Part shown: positions 37,301 through 50,530 of the stretch, piece by piece
Layout of the letters: the number at the start of each line of letters is the position of its first letter
How positions within the stretch are numbered: position 1 is the stretch's first letter
NCBI GenBank assembly: GCA_037176705.1
Contig: JBAWUJ010000118.1
Location: forward strand, 62,001 to 126,000
Origin: Molossus alvarezi
Lineage: Eukaryota; Chordata; Mammalia; Chiroptera; Molossidae
DNA length: 64,000 nt
Reading direction: 5' to 3'
Notes under the pieces: generated by a model
Database searches by the model: none
Told to the model about the DNA's origin: nothing
What the model saw: only the letters and a program-made list of their open reading frames with translations
Position numbers and translations under genes: made by a program

Positions 37301-40300
37301 AACTACTTACTGTTTTATGGAAAAAACTAGCAAATCTTCCATAGAAGAATCTGACTAGTGTTCCATAGAAAAAACTCCTTAGTGTTTCATTGAAGGAACT
37401 ACTTAGTGTTCTATGGAAGAAACTACTTAGTGTCCCATGGAAGGAACTACTTAGTGTCCCATGGAAGGAACTACTTATTGTTCCATGGAAGGAAATACTT
37501 AGTGTTCCCTGAATGACACTAGCTAGTGTTTCATAAAAGGAATTACTTAGTGATCCATGGAAGGAACTACTTAGAGTTCCATAGAAGGAAATACTTAGTG
37601 TTCCAAGGAAGGAAGTCGCTAGTGTTCCATGGAAGAACCTAGCTAGCATTATATGGAACGACATAATGTTCCATAAAAGTAACTAGCTAGTCGTCCATGT
37701 AAAGAACTACCAAGTGTTCCATGGCAGATAATACATAGTGTTCCACGTAAGGAACTAGCTAGTGTTCCATGGAAGAATCTAGCTAGTGTTCCATGGAAGA
37801 GACTACTCACTGCTCAATGGAAGGAATTATCTAATGTTCCATGGAAGGAACTACTTATTGTCCATGAAAGGAACACTTTCATGGTGTTCCATGGTAGGAA
37901 CTAGATTGTGTTTCATGGAAGGAATAAGTTAATGTTCCATGGAAGAACAATCTTAGGGATCCATGGGAGAAACGACTTAGTGTTACATGGAAAGAACAAG
38001 GTAGTGTTACATGGAAGAAACAAGATAGGGTTTCATGAAAGTGACCAGCTAGTGTTCCATGGAAGGAACTACTTTGTGTTCCATGGTAGGAACTAGATAG
38101 GGTTTCATGGAAGGAACAAGTAAGTGTTCGATGAAAGGAAGTTCTTAGGATTCCATGGAAGGAACCACTTAGTGATCCATTTAAGGAACTACTAAGTGTT
38201 CCATGGATAAACTACTTAGTGTTCCATGGAAGGAACGAGCTTGTGTTTCATGGAAGAAACCAGATAGGTTTTCATGAAAGGAACCAGCTAGTGTTCCATG
38301 TAATAAACTACTTAGGATTCCATTGAAGGAACTACTTAGTTTTCCATGGAAGAATCTACTTTGTGTCCCCTGGAAGAAAATACTTAGTGTTCCAAGGAAA
38401 GAAATACTTATTGTTCCATGGAAGAAACTACTAGTGTCCCATAGAAGGAACTAGCTAGTGTTGCATGCAGAAACTACTTAGTGTTCCATGGAAGGAACTA
38501 GTTAGTGTTCCATGAAGGTAAGTAGCTAGTGTTCCATGGTAAACACTAGTTAGTGTTCCATGGTTGGAATTAGCTAGTGTTCCATTGAAGCATCTAGCTA
38601 GTGTTCCATGAAAGGTCTAGCTAGTGTTCCATGGAAGGAACGACTTAGTGTTACATGGAAGGAACTACTTACTACTCCATGGAAGAAACCAGTTAGTGTT
38701 CCATGAGGAAACTAGCTAGTGTAACATGGAAGTAACTAGCTAGTGTTCAATGGAAGGAACTACTTAGTGTTCCATGGAGTAAACTACTTAGTGTTCAATG
38801 GAAGGAACAAGCTACTGTTCCAAGGAAGAAACTGGCTAGTGTTCCATTGAAGAAACTACTTAGTGTTCCATGGAAGGAAGTACTTAGTGTTCCATGTAGG
38901 ATATTGTAGTGATCCTTTGACGGAAGTAGCTAGTGTTTCATGGAAGGAACTACTTAGTGTTCATGGAAGGAACTACTTAGTGTTCCATGGAAGGAAATAC
39001 TTAGTGGAACATGGATAAAACTAGCTAGTGTTTTATGGAATTACTTAGTGTTCAATGGAAGGATCTATTTATTGTTCCATTGCAGAAACTACCTAGTGTT
39101 GCATGCAAGGAACTACTTAGTGTTCCATAGAAGGAACTAGCTACTTCTCCAATGAAGGAATAAGTTAGTGTTCCATGGAAGGAACTAGCTAATGTTCCAT
39201 GATTGAAACTATCTAGTGTTCCATGGAAGGGGCTACTTAGTGTTCTATGGAAAGAACTACTTAGTTTTCCATTGAAGGAACTAGCTAGAGTTCCACGGAT
39301 GCTACTAGCTAGTGTTCAATAAAGAAACTAGCTAGAACTAGGTAGTATTCCATGGAATTGACTATTTAATGTGCCATGGATGGAACTACTTAGTGTTCCA
39401 TGGAATAAAATAACTAGTTTTCCATGGAAGATACTACTTAGGGTTTCATGGAAGTAACTACTTAATGATCCATGGAAAAACTAGCTAATGTTCCAGAAAA
39501 GCTAATAGTTACTGTTCCAGAGAAGAAACCACTTAGCGTTCCATTGTAAGAACTAGTTACTGGAAGGAAGTAGCTATTGTTCCAGGGAAGGAACTAGCAA
39601 GGGTTCCAGGGAAAAATCGACATAGTGTTCCATGGAAGAAACTACATAGTGTTCCATGGAAGGAACAAGTTAGTGTTTCATGGAAGAAACAAGTTACTGT
39701 TAAATGGAAGGAAGTAAATAGTGTTCCTAGGAAGGAACTACATAGTGTTCCATTGAAGGAACTAGTTCGTGTTCCTTGGAAGGAACTAGTAGTGTTCCAT
39801 GGAAGGAACTACCTAGTGTTCCAAGTAAGGCACTACTTAGTGTTCCATGGAAAAAACTACTTAATGTTCCAAGGAAAGAACTACCTAGTGTTCCATGGAA
39901 GGAAGTAGCTATTGTTCCATGGAAGAAATTAGCTACGGTTTCATTGAAGAAACTAGTTAGTGTTCCATGAAGGAACTAGCTTGTGTAACATGGAAGGTAC
40001 TACCTTGTGTTTCATGGATTGAAGTAGCTAGTGTTTTATGGATGGAACTAGCTAGAGTTCCATGGAAGTAACTAGCTAGTTTTCCATGAAAAGGAACTAG
40101 ATAGTGTTTTACGAAAGGAACTAGTTAGTGTTCCATGGAAGAGAGTACTTCGTGTTCAATGGAAGGAACTACATAGTGTTCCATAAAAAGAACTAGCTAG
40201 TGTTGCATTGAATGAACTATCTAGTGTTCCATAGAAGAAAGTAGTTAATGTTCCATGGAAGAAACTAGTTAGTGTTCCATGCAAGGAACTAAATAGTGTT

Positions 40301-42683
40301 CCATGGAATAAAAAAAGCTTGTTTTTCATGGAAGAAACTTCTTTTGGTTTCATGGAAGTAACTACATAATATTCCATGGAAGGAACTAGCTGGTGTTCCA
40401 GGAAAGGAACTAGTTAGTGTTTCAGGGAACCAAATACTTAGTGTTCTAGAGAAGGAACTAGTTAGTGTTCTGGGGAAAGTACTAGCTAGTGTTCCAGGGA
40501 AGGAACTAGATAGTATTTTATGGAAGAAACTAGCTAGTGATTCATGGAAGGAACTAGCTAGTGTCCTATGGAAGGATATACTTACTGTTTCATGAAAGGA
40601 ACTACTTAATGTTCCATTGAAGGAACTAGCTAATGTTCCATGTAAGAAACTAGCTGCTGTTCCAAAGAAAGAACTAGCTAGTGTTCCATGGAAGGAACTA
40701 GGTAGTACTTTATGGAAGCAACCACTTATTGTTTTATGGAACGACCTACTTAGAATCCTTGAAAAAAACCAACTAGTGTTACATGGAAGGAACTACTTAC
40801 TGTTCCTTACAAGAAACTAGTTAGTAATTCTTGGAAGGAACCACTTAGTGTTCCATGGAAGGGATTACTTAGTGTTCCACTGAAGGGGCTACTTAGTGTT
40901 CCATGGAAAGAACTAGCTGGTGTACATGGAAGAAACTACTTAGTGTTCAATAGAAAAAACAAGCCAGTCTTCCCTTAAAGGAACTTGCTAGTGTTCCATT
41001 GAAGGGACTACCTATGTCCCATGGAAAAAACTTCTTATGACCCATGGAAAGAACTGGCTAGTGTCCCATGGAAGAAAATACTTAGTGTTTTATTGAAGAA
41101 AATACTTAGTGTTCCGTGGACGGAACTAGCTAGTGTTCCGTGGACGGAACTAGCTAGTGTTCCATGGAAGGAACCACTTAGTGTTCCATTGAAGGACCTA
41201 TCTAGAGTTCCATGGAAGAAACTAGCTAGTATTCCAAGATTGGAACTACTTATTGTTCCATGGAAGGAACTAGCTAGTGTCTCTTGAAAGGAACTACTTG
41301 TTGTTCCATGTAAGAAACTACTTAGTGTTCCATGGTAGAAACTAGCTAGTATCCCATAGAGGGAACTAGCTAGTGTCACAAGAAAGGAACTAGCTAGTGT
41401 ACCATTGAAGAAACTAGCTAGTGTGCCACGGAAGGAAGTAGCTAGTGTTCCATGGATGGAGCCAGCTTGGGTCCCAAGGAAAAAAGTAGTGTTCCATGAA
41501 AAGAACTACTTAGTGTTCTATGGAAGGAACTAGCAAATGTTCCATGGACGTAACTAGATAGTGTTCATGGAAGGAAATAGCTAGTGTTCTATGGAAGGAA
41601 CTACTTAGTGTTCCATAGAATAAACTACCTAGTGTTCCATTAAAGACCTAGCTAGTGTTCCATGGAACAATTAGTTAGTGTTCAATGGAAGAATCTAGCT
41701 AGTGTTTTCTGGGAGGCACTAGCTAGAGTTCTATAGAAGGAATTAACTAGTGTTACATGAAAAGAAATACTTAGTGTTCCATGGAAAGAAATATTTAGTG
41801 TACGATGGAAGGACTAGCTAGTGTTCCATGGAAGGAATTAGCTAGTGTTTCATGGAAGGACCTAGGGAGTGTTTTCTGGAAAACACTAGATAGTGTTCCA
41901 AGGAAGGAATTAGCTAGTGTTCCATGGAAACAACTACTTAGAGTCCCACGGAAGGAACTAGCTACAGTTCCATGGAAGGGACTAGCTAGTCTTCCATGGA
42001 AGGAAATAATTAGTGTTCCATGGAAGGAACTACCTTGGGTTCCATGGAAAGACCTTGCTAGTGTTCCATGGAAGAAACTACATTATGTACCTTGGATGAA
42101 ACTAGCTAGTGTTTTCTGGAAAACACTAGCTAGTGTTCCATGGAAGGAATTAACCAGTGTTTCATGGAAGGAACTACTAAGTGTTCCATGGAAGGAACAA
42201 TTTAATGTCCCATGGAAGGACCTAGCTAGAGTTCCATGAAGACAGGTATGTAGTGTTTCATGGTAGGAACTATTTAGTGTTCCATGGAAGTAACTACTTA
42301 GTATTCCATAAGAGAAACTAGCTAGAGTTCCATGGAAGGAACTACTTAGTCTTGAATGGAAGGGACTACTTAGTGTTCCATGGAAGAACTAGCTAGTGTT
42401 CCAGGAAAGAAAATACTTAGTGTTTCATGGGAGGGACTAGCTAGGATTCTATGGAAATAGGCATCTCGTGTTCAAAGGACTAAACTGGGTTGTGTTCCAC
42501 GGAAGGACCTAGATAGTGTTCCATTTAAGTAAATAACTAGTGTTCCATGGAAAGAAGTAGCTAGTGTTCCATGGAAGGAACTAACTAGTGTTTCATGGAA
42601 GAAACTACTTAGTGTTCCATGGAAGGAACTACTTAGTATTCTAAAAAAAATAAAATAAACAACTTAGTGTTCCAAGGAAAGAA
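34331..42683 (+). repeat. 24-bp satellite array, block 5 (left part), forward orientation
   Basis: Forward monomers. A segment starting near 39130 carries the same order of variants as those at 12190 and 13875, and continues into the composite landmark at about 39440 and 40256-40370. TTCCAGGGAA variants cluster at 34360-34600, 39490-39620 and 40390-40510, and TCCCATGG variants at 41030-41470. The longest accidental open frame of the window (36894-37664, minus strand, 256 codons) lies here and is pure 8-residue repeat. There are no genes. Confidence 0.93.
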
Positions 42684-42693
42684 ACAGCGAGTG
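42684..42693. repeat. Target-site duplication, left side of SINE 1
   Basis: ACAGCGAGTG, repeated exactly at 42997-43006, brackets the SINE. Confidence 0.85.
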
Positions 42694-42996
42694 GTTTTTT
42701 GTTTTTTGGTTTTGTTTGTTTTTTTTGTTGTTGTTGTTTTTTGTTTTATCCTCACCCGAGGACATTTTTCCTTTTTCGTTTTGGTAGAGTGGGAGGGAGA
42801 GACAGGAACAGAGAGAGAGAGAAAGAGAGAGAGAAACATCGATGTGAAAGAGACACATCGAGTGGCTGCCACCCACACGACCAACCAGGGCCGGTTACAA
42901 ACTGCAACCTAAGCACACGCCCTTAGCGGGAACCGAACCCGGGCCTCTCGGAACCGCAGGTCGACGCTCTAACCACTGAGCCAAACTGGCCAGGGC
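42694..42996 (-). mobile_element. Ves-type bat SINE, minus strand, copy 1
   Basis: A tRNA-derived short retroposon. On the minus strand it starts at 42996 with a GCCCTGGCC head. A polymerase III A-box-like region (TGGCTCAGTGG) and a B box (GGTTCGGTTCC) follow, then the CACATCGATG stretch, the CT-rich part, TCCTCGGGTGAGGAT and an A-rich tail with AAC units. A 10-bp duplication flanks it. This architecture matches the Ves SINE family of bats, from memory and not from a database search. It has no coding capacity; the open frames across it are noise. Confidence 0.92.
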
Positions 42997-43006
42997 ACAG
43001 CGAGTG
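42997..43006. repeat. Target-site duplication, right side of SINE 1
   Basis: Exact copy of ACAGCGAGTG from 42684-42693; it adjoins the SINE head. Confidence 0.85.
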
Positions 43007-43384
43007 TTTTATGGAAGTAGCTAGGTAGTGGTCCATGGAAGGAACCAGCCAGAGTTAAATGGAAGGAACTATATAGTGTTCCATGGAGGAACTAGCTTGT
43101 GTTTCATTGAAGGAACTGGCTAGTGTTTTATGGAAGAAACTAGCTTGTGATTCATGGAAGGAACTAGTTACTGTTCCATGGAAGGACCTAGTTTATGTTC
43201 CATGGAAGGAACTGGCTAGTGTTCCATGGAAAGGACTAGGTCGTGTTCCACAAAAATACCTACCTAGTGTTCCATGCAAATAACTAGCTAGTGTTCCATG
43301 GAAGGAAATTCTTAGAGGTTTTGAAAGGAACTTCTTAGTGTTCCTTGGAACAAATTAGTTTGTGTTCCATGGAAGGAAATAACT

Positions 43385-44225
43385 AGTGTCCAATTCAAAA
43401 TACTACTTAGTGTTCTAAGAAAGAAACTACTTAGTGTTCCATGAAAAGTACTAGCTAGTGTTCCATGGAATAAACTACTTAAAGTTCCATGGATGGAAAT
43501 ATTTAGTGTTTCATGAAAGTAATTAAGTAATGTTCCATGGAAAAAACTAGCTAGTATTTAATGGAAGGAACTACTTAGTGTTCCAAGGAAGAAACTATCT
43601 ACTGTTTAATGGAAGGAACTACTTAGTGTTCTATGAAAGAAACAACTTAGTGTTCCATTGAAGGAACTATCTTGTGTTTCATGGAAGGACCTAGCTAGTG
43701 TTCCATGGAAAAAACTAGTTAGTGTTCTATGGAAAGAACTACGTAATGTTTTATGTAAGGAACCATGTAGTGTTCCATGGAAGAAACCACTTAGTGTTCC
43801 ATGAAAGGAACTACATAGTGTTCCATGGAAAGACCTAGCCTGTGTTCCGTGGAAGGAACTACTTAGTGTTTCATGGAAGGAACTGTCTAGTTTTCCATGG
43901 AAGAAAATACTTAGTGGTCTATGGAAAGAACTACTGAGTGTTCCATGTAAGAAACTAGCTAGTGTTCCATGGAAGAAACTATCTAGTGTCCAATGAAACA
44001 AACTACCTACTGTTCCATGGAAGCATCTACATAGTGCTCCATGGAAAAAAATACATAGTGTTTTATGAAAGGAACTAGCCAGTGTTTCATGGAAAAAACT
44101 AGCTCGTGTTCCATGGAAGGATCAAGTTCGGGTTCCTAGGAAAAACCTACTTAGTGTACTATGAAAGAACTAGCAATTGTGCCATGGAAGGAACAAGGTA
44201 GTGTTCCATGGAAGGAAGAAGATAG
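43385..44225 (+). repeat. Segmental duplication within the satellite, copy A
   Basis: About 35 monomers in an order that recurs at 48143-48870. Shared rare variants include the monomer at 43667 (ATCTTGTGTTTC), AAGTAATTAAGTAATG, and TTCGGGTTCCTAGG near 44125. Part of the same order (GTCTAGTTTTCCATGG to the GGTCTATGG monomer) also appears at about 45465-45530, suggesting a third fragment. Confidence 0.8.
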
Positions 44226-47200
44226 TGTTCCATGGAAGGAACTACTTAATGTTCCACGGAAGGAACTAGTTAGTGTTCCATAAAAGGAAGTAGCTAGTGT
44301 TCCATGGTAGGAACTAGCTAGTGTTCCAAGGAAAGAACTAAATAGTGTTACACGGAAGGAACTAACTAGTGTTTTATGGAAGGAACTATCTATTGTCCCA
44401 TGGAATGAGCTATCTAGAATTTCAAGGAAGGAACTAGCTAGTGTTCCATGGTAGAAACTAGCTAGTGTTCCATGGTAGAAACTAGCTAGTCTCCCATGGA
44501 AGGAACTAGTTAGTGTCCCATGGATGGAATCAGCTAGGGTCCCATGGGCGGAACTAGCTAGTGTCCCAAGTTGGAACTAGCTAGGGTCCCTGAAAAGAAA
44601 CTAGGTATTATACCATGGTAGAAACTAGTTAATATCCCATGGAAGGAACTAGCTAGTGTCCCATGGAAGGTGCTAACTAGTGTCCCATGGAAGGAACTAG
44701 ATAGTGTTCCATGGTAGAAATTACTTAGTGTTCCATGGAAGGAACTTGCATGTGTTCCATGGAAGAAAATATTTACAGTTCAATGGGAGGAAGTAGCTAG
44801 TGTTCCATGGAAGAAACTAGCTGGTGTCCCATGGTAGGAACTAGCTAGTGTTTTATAAAAGAAACTAACTAGTGTCCCATGGAAGGAACTAGCTAGAATC
44901 CCATGGAGGAAACTAGCTAGTGTCTCATGGTAAAAACTAGCTGGTCTCCTATGGAAGGAACTAGCTAGGGTCCCATGAAAGGAACTAACTAGTGTCCCAT
45001 GGAAGGAACTAGCCAGTGTTTCATGTTAGGAACTACATTGTGTTCCCTGGATAAAACGAGCTACTGTTCCATGGAAGGAACTGCATATTTTTCCATGGAA
45101 GGAACTAGCTAGTGTTCTCCTGAAGGCGCTAGCCAGTGTTCCATAGAAGGAACTAGCTAGTGTTTCATGGAAGTAACTAGTTAGTGTTCCATGGATGGAA
45201 CTATCTAGTGTTCCATGGAAGGACCTAGCTAGTGTTCCCTGTAAGTAACTAGGTATTGTTCCATGGAAAAGACTAGCTAGTGTTCCATGGAAAGAACTAG
45301 CTAGTGTTCCATGGAAAAAAACTACGTATCTTTTTATGGAAGGAACTACCTAAAGTTTCATGAAAGGAATCAGCTATTGTTCCATGGAAGGAACCTGCTA
45401 GTGTACACACAAGGAGCAACTAAGAGTTGCTTGAAGGGAACTACTGTGTGCTATGGAAAGAACTGTCTAGTTTTCCATGGAAGGAAATACTTAGTGGTCT
45501 ATGGAAGGAACGACTGAGTTTTTCATGGAAGGAACTAGCTATTGTTCCAAGAAAGGAACTAAATAGTGTTCCATGGAAGGAATTATTTAGTGTTTTATGG
45601 AACTATCTAGTGTCTCATGGAATGAACTATCCTGAATCCCACGAAAGGAACTAGCTAGTGTCCCATGGTAGAAACTAGCTGGTTTCCCATGGAAGGAACT
45701 AGCTAGTGTCCCATGGATGGAATCAGCTAGGGTCCCATGGAAGGAACTAGATAGTGTCCCAAGTTGGAACTAGCTAGGGTTCCAAGAAAGGAACTAGCTA
45801 GTGTAACATGCTAGAAACTAGCTAGTGTCCCATGGAAGGAACTAGCTAGTGTCCCATAAATGGAATCAGCTAGGGTCCCATTCAAGGAACTAGATATTGT
45901 CCCATAGAAGGAGCTAACTAGTGTCCAATGGAAGGAACTATCTAGTGTTTCATGGAAGGAATTAGTTTGTGTTCCATGGAAAATACTAACTACTTTTCAT
46001 GGAAGGAACTACATATTGTTCCATGGAAGAAACTAGCTAGTATTCTCTGGAAGGCACTAGCCAGTGTTCCTTTGAAGGAACTGAGTATTGTTTCATGGGA
46101 GGAACTAGATAGTGTTCCATGGAAGCAACTAATTTATGTTCCATGCATGGAACACTCTCGTGTTCCATGGAAAGAACTAGGTCGTGCTTCGTGGAAGGAC
46201 CTAGCTAGTGTTCCCTGTTAGTAACTATTTATTGTTCCATGGAACGAACTACCTAGTGTTCCATGGAAGTAACTAGCAAGTGTTCCATGGAAAAAACTAC
46301 TTAGCTGTTGATGGAAGAAATTACTTAGTGTTCCATGGAAGGAATCATATAGTGTTCCATGGAAGGAAAAATCTAGTGTTCCATGGAAGGAACTATTGAA
46401 TGTCCCATGGAAGGAATCAGCTAGTGTTCCATGGAAGGAACCAGCTAGTGTTACATGGTAGAAATTACATAGTGTTCCATGGAAGGGACTTGCATATGTT
46501 CCATGGAAGTAAATATTTACATTTCAATGGGAGGAACTAGCTACCGTTCCATGGAAGGAACTAGCTTGTGTCCCATGGAAGGAACTAGCTAGTGTCCCAT
46601 AGAAGGAGATAACTAGTGTCCAATGGAAGGAACTATCTAGTGTTTTATAGAAGGAACTAGTTTGTGTTCCATGGGAAAAAAATACCTAATGTTCCGTGGA
46701 AGGAACTACATATTGTTCCATGGAAGGAACTAGCTAGTGTTTCATGGTAGGAATTTGTTAGAGTACCATGGAAGGGACTACTAAGTGTTGAATGAAGATA
46801 CTAATGAGTGTTCCATGGAAGGAACTAGCAAGTGTTCCATGGAAGGAAATACTAAGTCTTCCCTTGAAGGAAATAATTAGTGTACGATGGAAGGAACTAG
46901 CTAGTGTTTCTGGAAGGAATTAGCTAGTACTCCATGGAAGGAATTAGCACGTGCTTCATTGAAAATACTACGTAGTGTTCCATGGAATGAACTAGGGAAT
47001 GTTCAAAGGAAGAAACTACTTAGTGTTCCCTGGAAGGAACTAATTTGTGTTCAATGGAAGGTACTAGCTAGTGTTCTCTGGAAGGAACTAGCTAGTGTTC
47101 CATAGAAAAAACTAGTTAGTGTTCCATGGAAGGAAGTACCTAGGGTTCCATGGAAAAAAAGTACTTAGTGTTCCATGTAAGGAACTAGCTAGAGTTTTAT

Positions 47201-48142
47201 GGAAGGAACTAGTTAGTGTTCCATAGAAGGAAGTAGCTAGAGTTCCATGGAAGAAAGTACTTAGTGTTCCATAGAAGGACTTAGATAGTGTTCCATGGAA
47301 GATACTACTTAGTGTTCTATGCAAAAACTAGCTAGTGTTCCATGGAAGGAACTAGCTAGGTTTTCATGGAAAGAACTAGCTAGTGTTTTATGGAAGGAAC
47401 TAGCTAAAGTTTCATGGATTTATCTAGATGTGTTCCATGAAAGAAACTAACTGATGATCCGTGGATGGAACTAATGTTCCATGGAAGGAACTCGGTAGTG
47501 TTCCATTAAAGTACCTAGTGAGTGTTCCATGGAAGAAAAAAGCTTGTGTTCCTGGAAGTAACTAGCTAGTGTTACATGGAATGAACTAGACTGCGTTCCA
47601 TGGAAGGAACTAGTTAATGTTCCATTGAAAGAACTACTTCGTGTTCCATGGGAGGAACTTCTTAGCGTTTCATGGAAAACACTACTTAGTGTCCCATGGA
47701 AGGAACGCTCTAGTGTTCCATGAAATAAAAAGCTAGTGTTACATTGAAAAAACTAACTAGTGTTCCATGAAAAGAACTACTTAGTGTTCCATGGAAGGAA
47801 CTAGCAAATATTCCTTGGAAGTACCTAAATAGTGTTCCATGAAAGGAAATAGCTAGTGTTCCATGGAATGAACTACTTAGTGTTCCATGGAATAAACTAC
47901 CTAGTGTTCCATGTAAAGACATAGCTAGTGTTCCATGGAACAACTAGTTAGTGTTCAATTGAAGAATCTAGCTAGTTTTTTCTGGAAGGCACTATCTAGT
48001 GTTCCATGGAAGGAATTTACTAGTGTTACATGGAAGGAAATACTTAGTGTTTCAAGGAAAGAAATATTTAGTGTACGATGGAAGGAACAAGCTAGTGTTC
48101 CATAGAAGGAATTAGCTTGTGTTCCATGGAAGAAAATAGCTG

Positions 48143-48870
48143 GTGTCCATTTCAAGATACTACTTAGTGTTCTAAGGAAGAAACTACTTAGTGTTCCATG
48201 AAAAGTACTAACTAGTGTTCCATGGAATGAACTATTTAGTGTTCCATGGAAGGAAATACTTAGTGTTTCATGAAAGTAATTAAGTAATGTTCCATGGAAA
48301 AAACTAGCTAGTGTTTAATGGAAGAAACTACTTAGTGTTCTATTAAAGAAACAACTTAGTGTTCCATTGAAGGAACTATCTTGTGCTTCATGGAAGGACC
48401 TAGCTAGTGTTCCATGGAAAAAACTAGTTAGTGTTCTATGGAAAGAACTATGTAATGTTTTATGTAAGGAACCATGTAATGCTCCATGGATGAAACCACT
48501 TAGTGTTCCATGAAAGGAACTACCTAGTGTTCCATGGAAAGACCTAGCCTGTGTTCCGTGAAAGGAACTACTTAGTGTTCCATGTAAGGAACTAGCTAGT
48601 TTTCCTTGGAAGAAACTATCTAGTGTCCAATGAAAAAAACTACCTCCTGTCCATGAAGGAACTACATAGTGTTCCATGGAAGAAAATACATAGTGTTTTA
48701 TGAAAGAAACTAGCCAGTGTTTCTTGGAAAAAACTAGCTCGTGTTCCATGGAAGGAACAGTTCGGGTTCCTAGGAAAAACCTACTTAGTGTACCATGAAA
48801 GAATTAGCAATTATTCCACGGATGGAACAAAGTAGTGTTCCATAGAAGGAAGAAGCTAGTGTTCCATGGA
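48143..48870 (+). repeat. Segmental duplication within the satellite, copy B
   Basis: Copy of 43385-44225. The offset is 4,709 bases at the ATCTTGTG landmark (43667 and 48376) but 4,637 at the GTCCAATGAAA landmark (43988 and 48625). Copy B has therefore lost 72 bases, exactly three monomers, within the segment. Confidence 0.8.
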
Positions 48871-50449
48871 AGGAACTAGCTGGTGTTCCATGGAAGTTTC
48901 TAGCCTTGGTTCCAAGGAAAGAACTACTTAGTTTTCCATGAAAGAAACTAGCTACTGTTGCATGCAAGGAACTACTTAAGGTTCCATGGAAGGAACTAGC
49001 TAGTGTTTAATGGAAGGAACTAGGTAGTGATCCATAGAAAGAGCTAGGGAGTGTTCCATGGAAAAACATATCTATAATTTTATGGAACGAACTAGCTAGT
49101 TTTCCATGGAAGGAACTAACTAGCGTTCCAGGATAGAAATTATTTAGTGTTCCATGGAAGGAACTATTTAGTGTTTCATGGAAGGAATTACTTAGTGTTC
49201 CATGGAAGGACCTACTTAGTGTTCCATGAAAGGAACTAGCTAGTGTTCGATGAAAGGAACTAGTTGGTGTTCCACGGAAGGATCTACTTAGTGTTCCATG
49301 AATGGAACTTGGTACTGTTTCATGGAAGGAATAACTTAGCGTTCCATGGAAGGAACTACTTAGTGTTCCATGGAAAAAATGAGCTATTGTTCCATGGAAG
49401 GAACAAGCTAGTGTTCCATGGAAGGAAATAGTTAGTGTTCCATGAAAGGGAATACTTAGTGTTCCATGGAAACAACTTCTTAGTTTTCCATGGAAGGAAC
49501 ATGCTTGTGTTCCAAGGAATGAACAATGTATTGTTGCATGGAAGGAACCAGCTAGTGTTCCATCGAAGAAACTACTTATTGTTCCATCGAAGTAACTAGC
49601 TAGTGTTTTATGGAAGGAAATAGATAGTGTTCCATGCAAGGAACTACTTAGTGTTCCATGGAAGAAACTAGCTAGTGTTGCATTCAAGGAAGTACTTAGT
49701 GTTCCATGGAAGGTACTAGCTACTGTTTTATTAAGGAACTACCTAGTGTTTCATGGAAGGAACTAGCAAATGACCCATGGAAGAAAGTAGCTAGTGTGCA
49801 ATAAAAGGGAATACTAAGTCTTCCTTGAAAGTAATACCTAGTGTTATATGGTTGAAGCTAAATAGTGTTACATGGAAGAAACTACTTAGTGTTCCATTGA
49901 AGGAACTAGCTAGTGTTCCATGGAAAGAACTACCTAGTGATACAGGAAAGGAACAACCTAGTTTCCATGGAAGGAACAACTTAGTGTTCCATGGAAGGAA
50001 CGACTTAGTGTTCCACATAAGAAAGTAGCTAAAGTCTCATACAAGGAACTACTTAGTGTTCCACAGAAGGATCTAGCGACTGTTCCATGGAAGGAACTAG
50101 TTAGTGTTCCATGGAAGAAAATATCTAGTGTTTCATGGAAGGAACTACCTAGTGTTCCATGGTAAGAACTAGCTACTTTTTCAGAGAAAAACTACATAGT
50201 GTTCCATGGAAGAAACTACTTAGTGTTCCATGCAAGGAACTGTATAGTGTTCCATGCAAGAAACTAGCTAGTATTCCATGAAAGAAAGTGACAGTGTTCC
50301 ATGGGGAGGAACTTCTTAGTGTTCCATGGAAGGAACTATCTAGTGTTCCATGGAAGGAAATATTAAGTGTTTTGTTAGAAATTTAGCAGCCGCCGCGAAG
50401 GGAAAAATGAACCAGAGAGGCCAACAAATTAGATAAAAACAGGTTCAGG

Positions 50450-50455
50450 TTTATT
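50450..50455 (-). terminator. LTR polyadenylation signal
   Basis: AATAAA on the minus strand, about 80 bases downstream of the TATA-like box, in the position expected for the R region of a class I LTR. Confidence 0.7.
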
Positions 50456-50530
50456 GGGTACACTCCGGGTGGTTTCACCAACTCAGGGGACAGGAGTCCG
50501 AGAAGCCGCACTCAATGTTGGGGCTTGTGT

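Larger units (their letters stand above)
43007..50372 (+). repeat. 24-bp satellite array, block 5 (middle part), forward orientation
   Basis: Forward monomers with TCCCATGG-variant clusters at 44395-45030, 45610-45900 and 46560-46640. It includes a segment duplicated at a distance (43385-44225 and 48143-48870). Accidental frames of up to 226 codons (49007-49687, minus strand) are satellite by-products. It ends at the retroviral LTR. There are no genes. Confidence 0.92.

Noticed and set aside
42920..42996. tRNA gene on the minus strand
   Set aside because: The A and B boxes belong to the tRNA-derived head of a SINE; the sequence is followed by the SINE body and tail and bracketed by a target-site duplication.
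49007..49687. Repeat-protein gene (226 codons of an 8-residue repeat) and similar frames elsewhere
   Set aside because: Equivalent frames arise all over the array on both strands and in several frames, with ends set by random stops; nothing marks any one as a gene.
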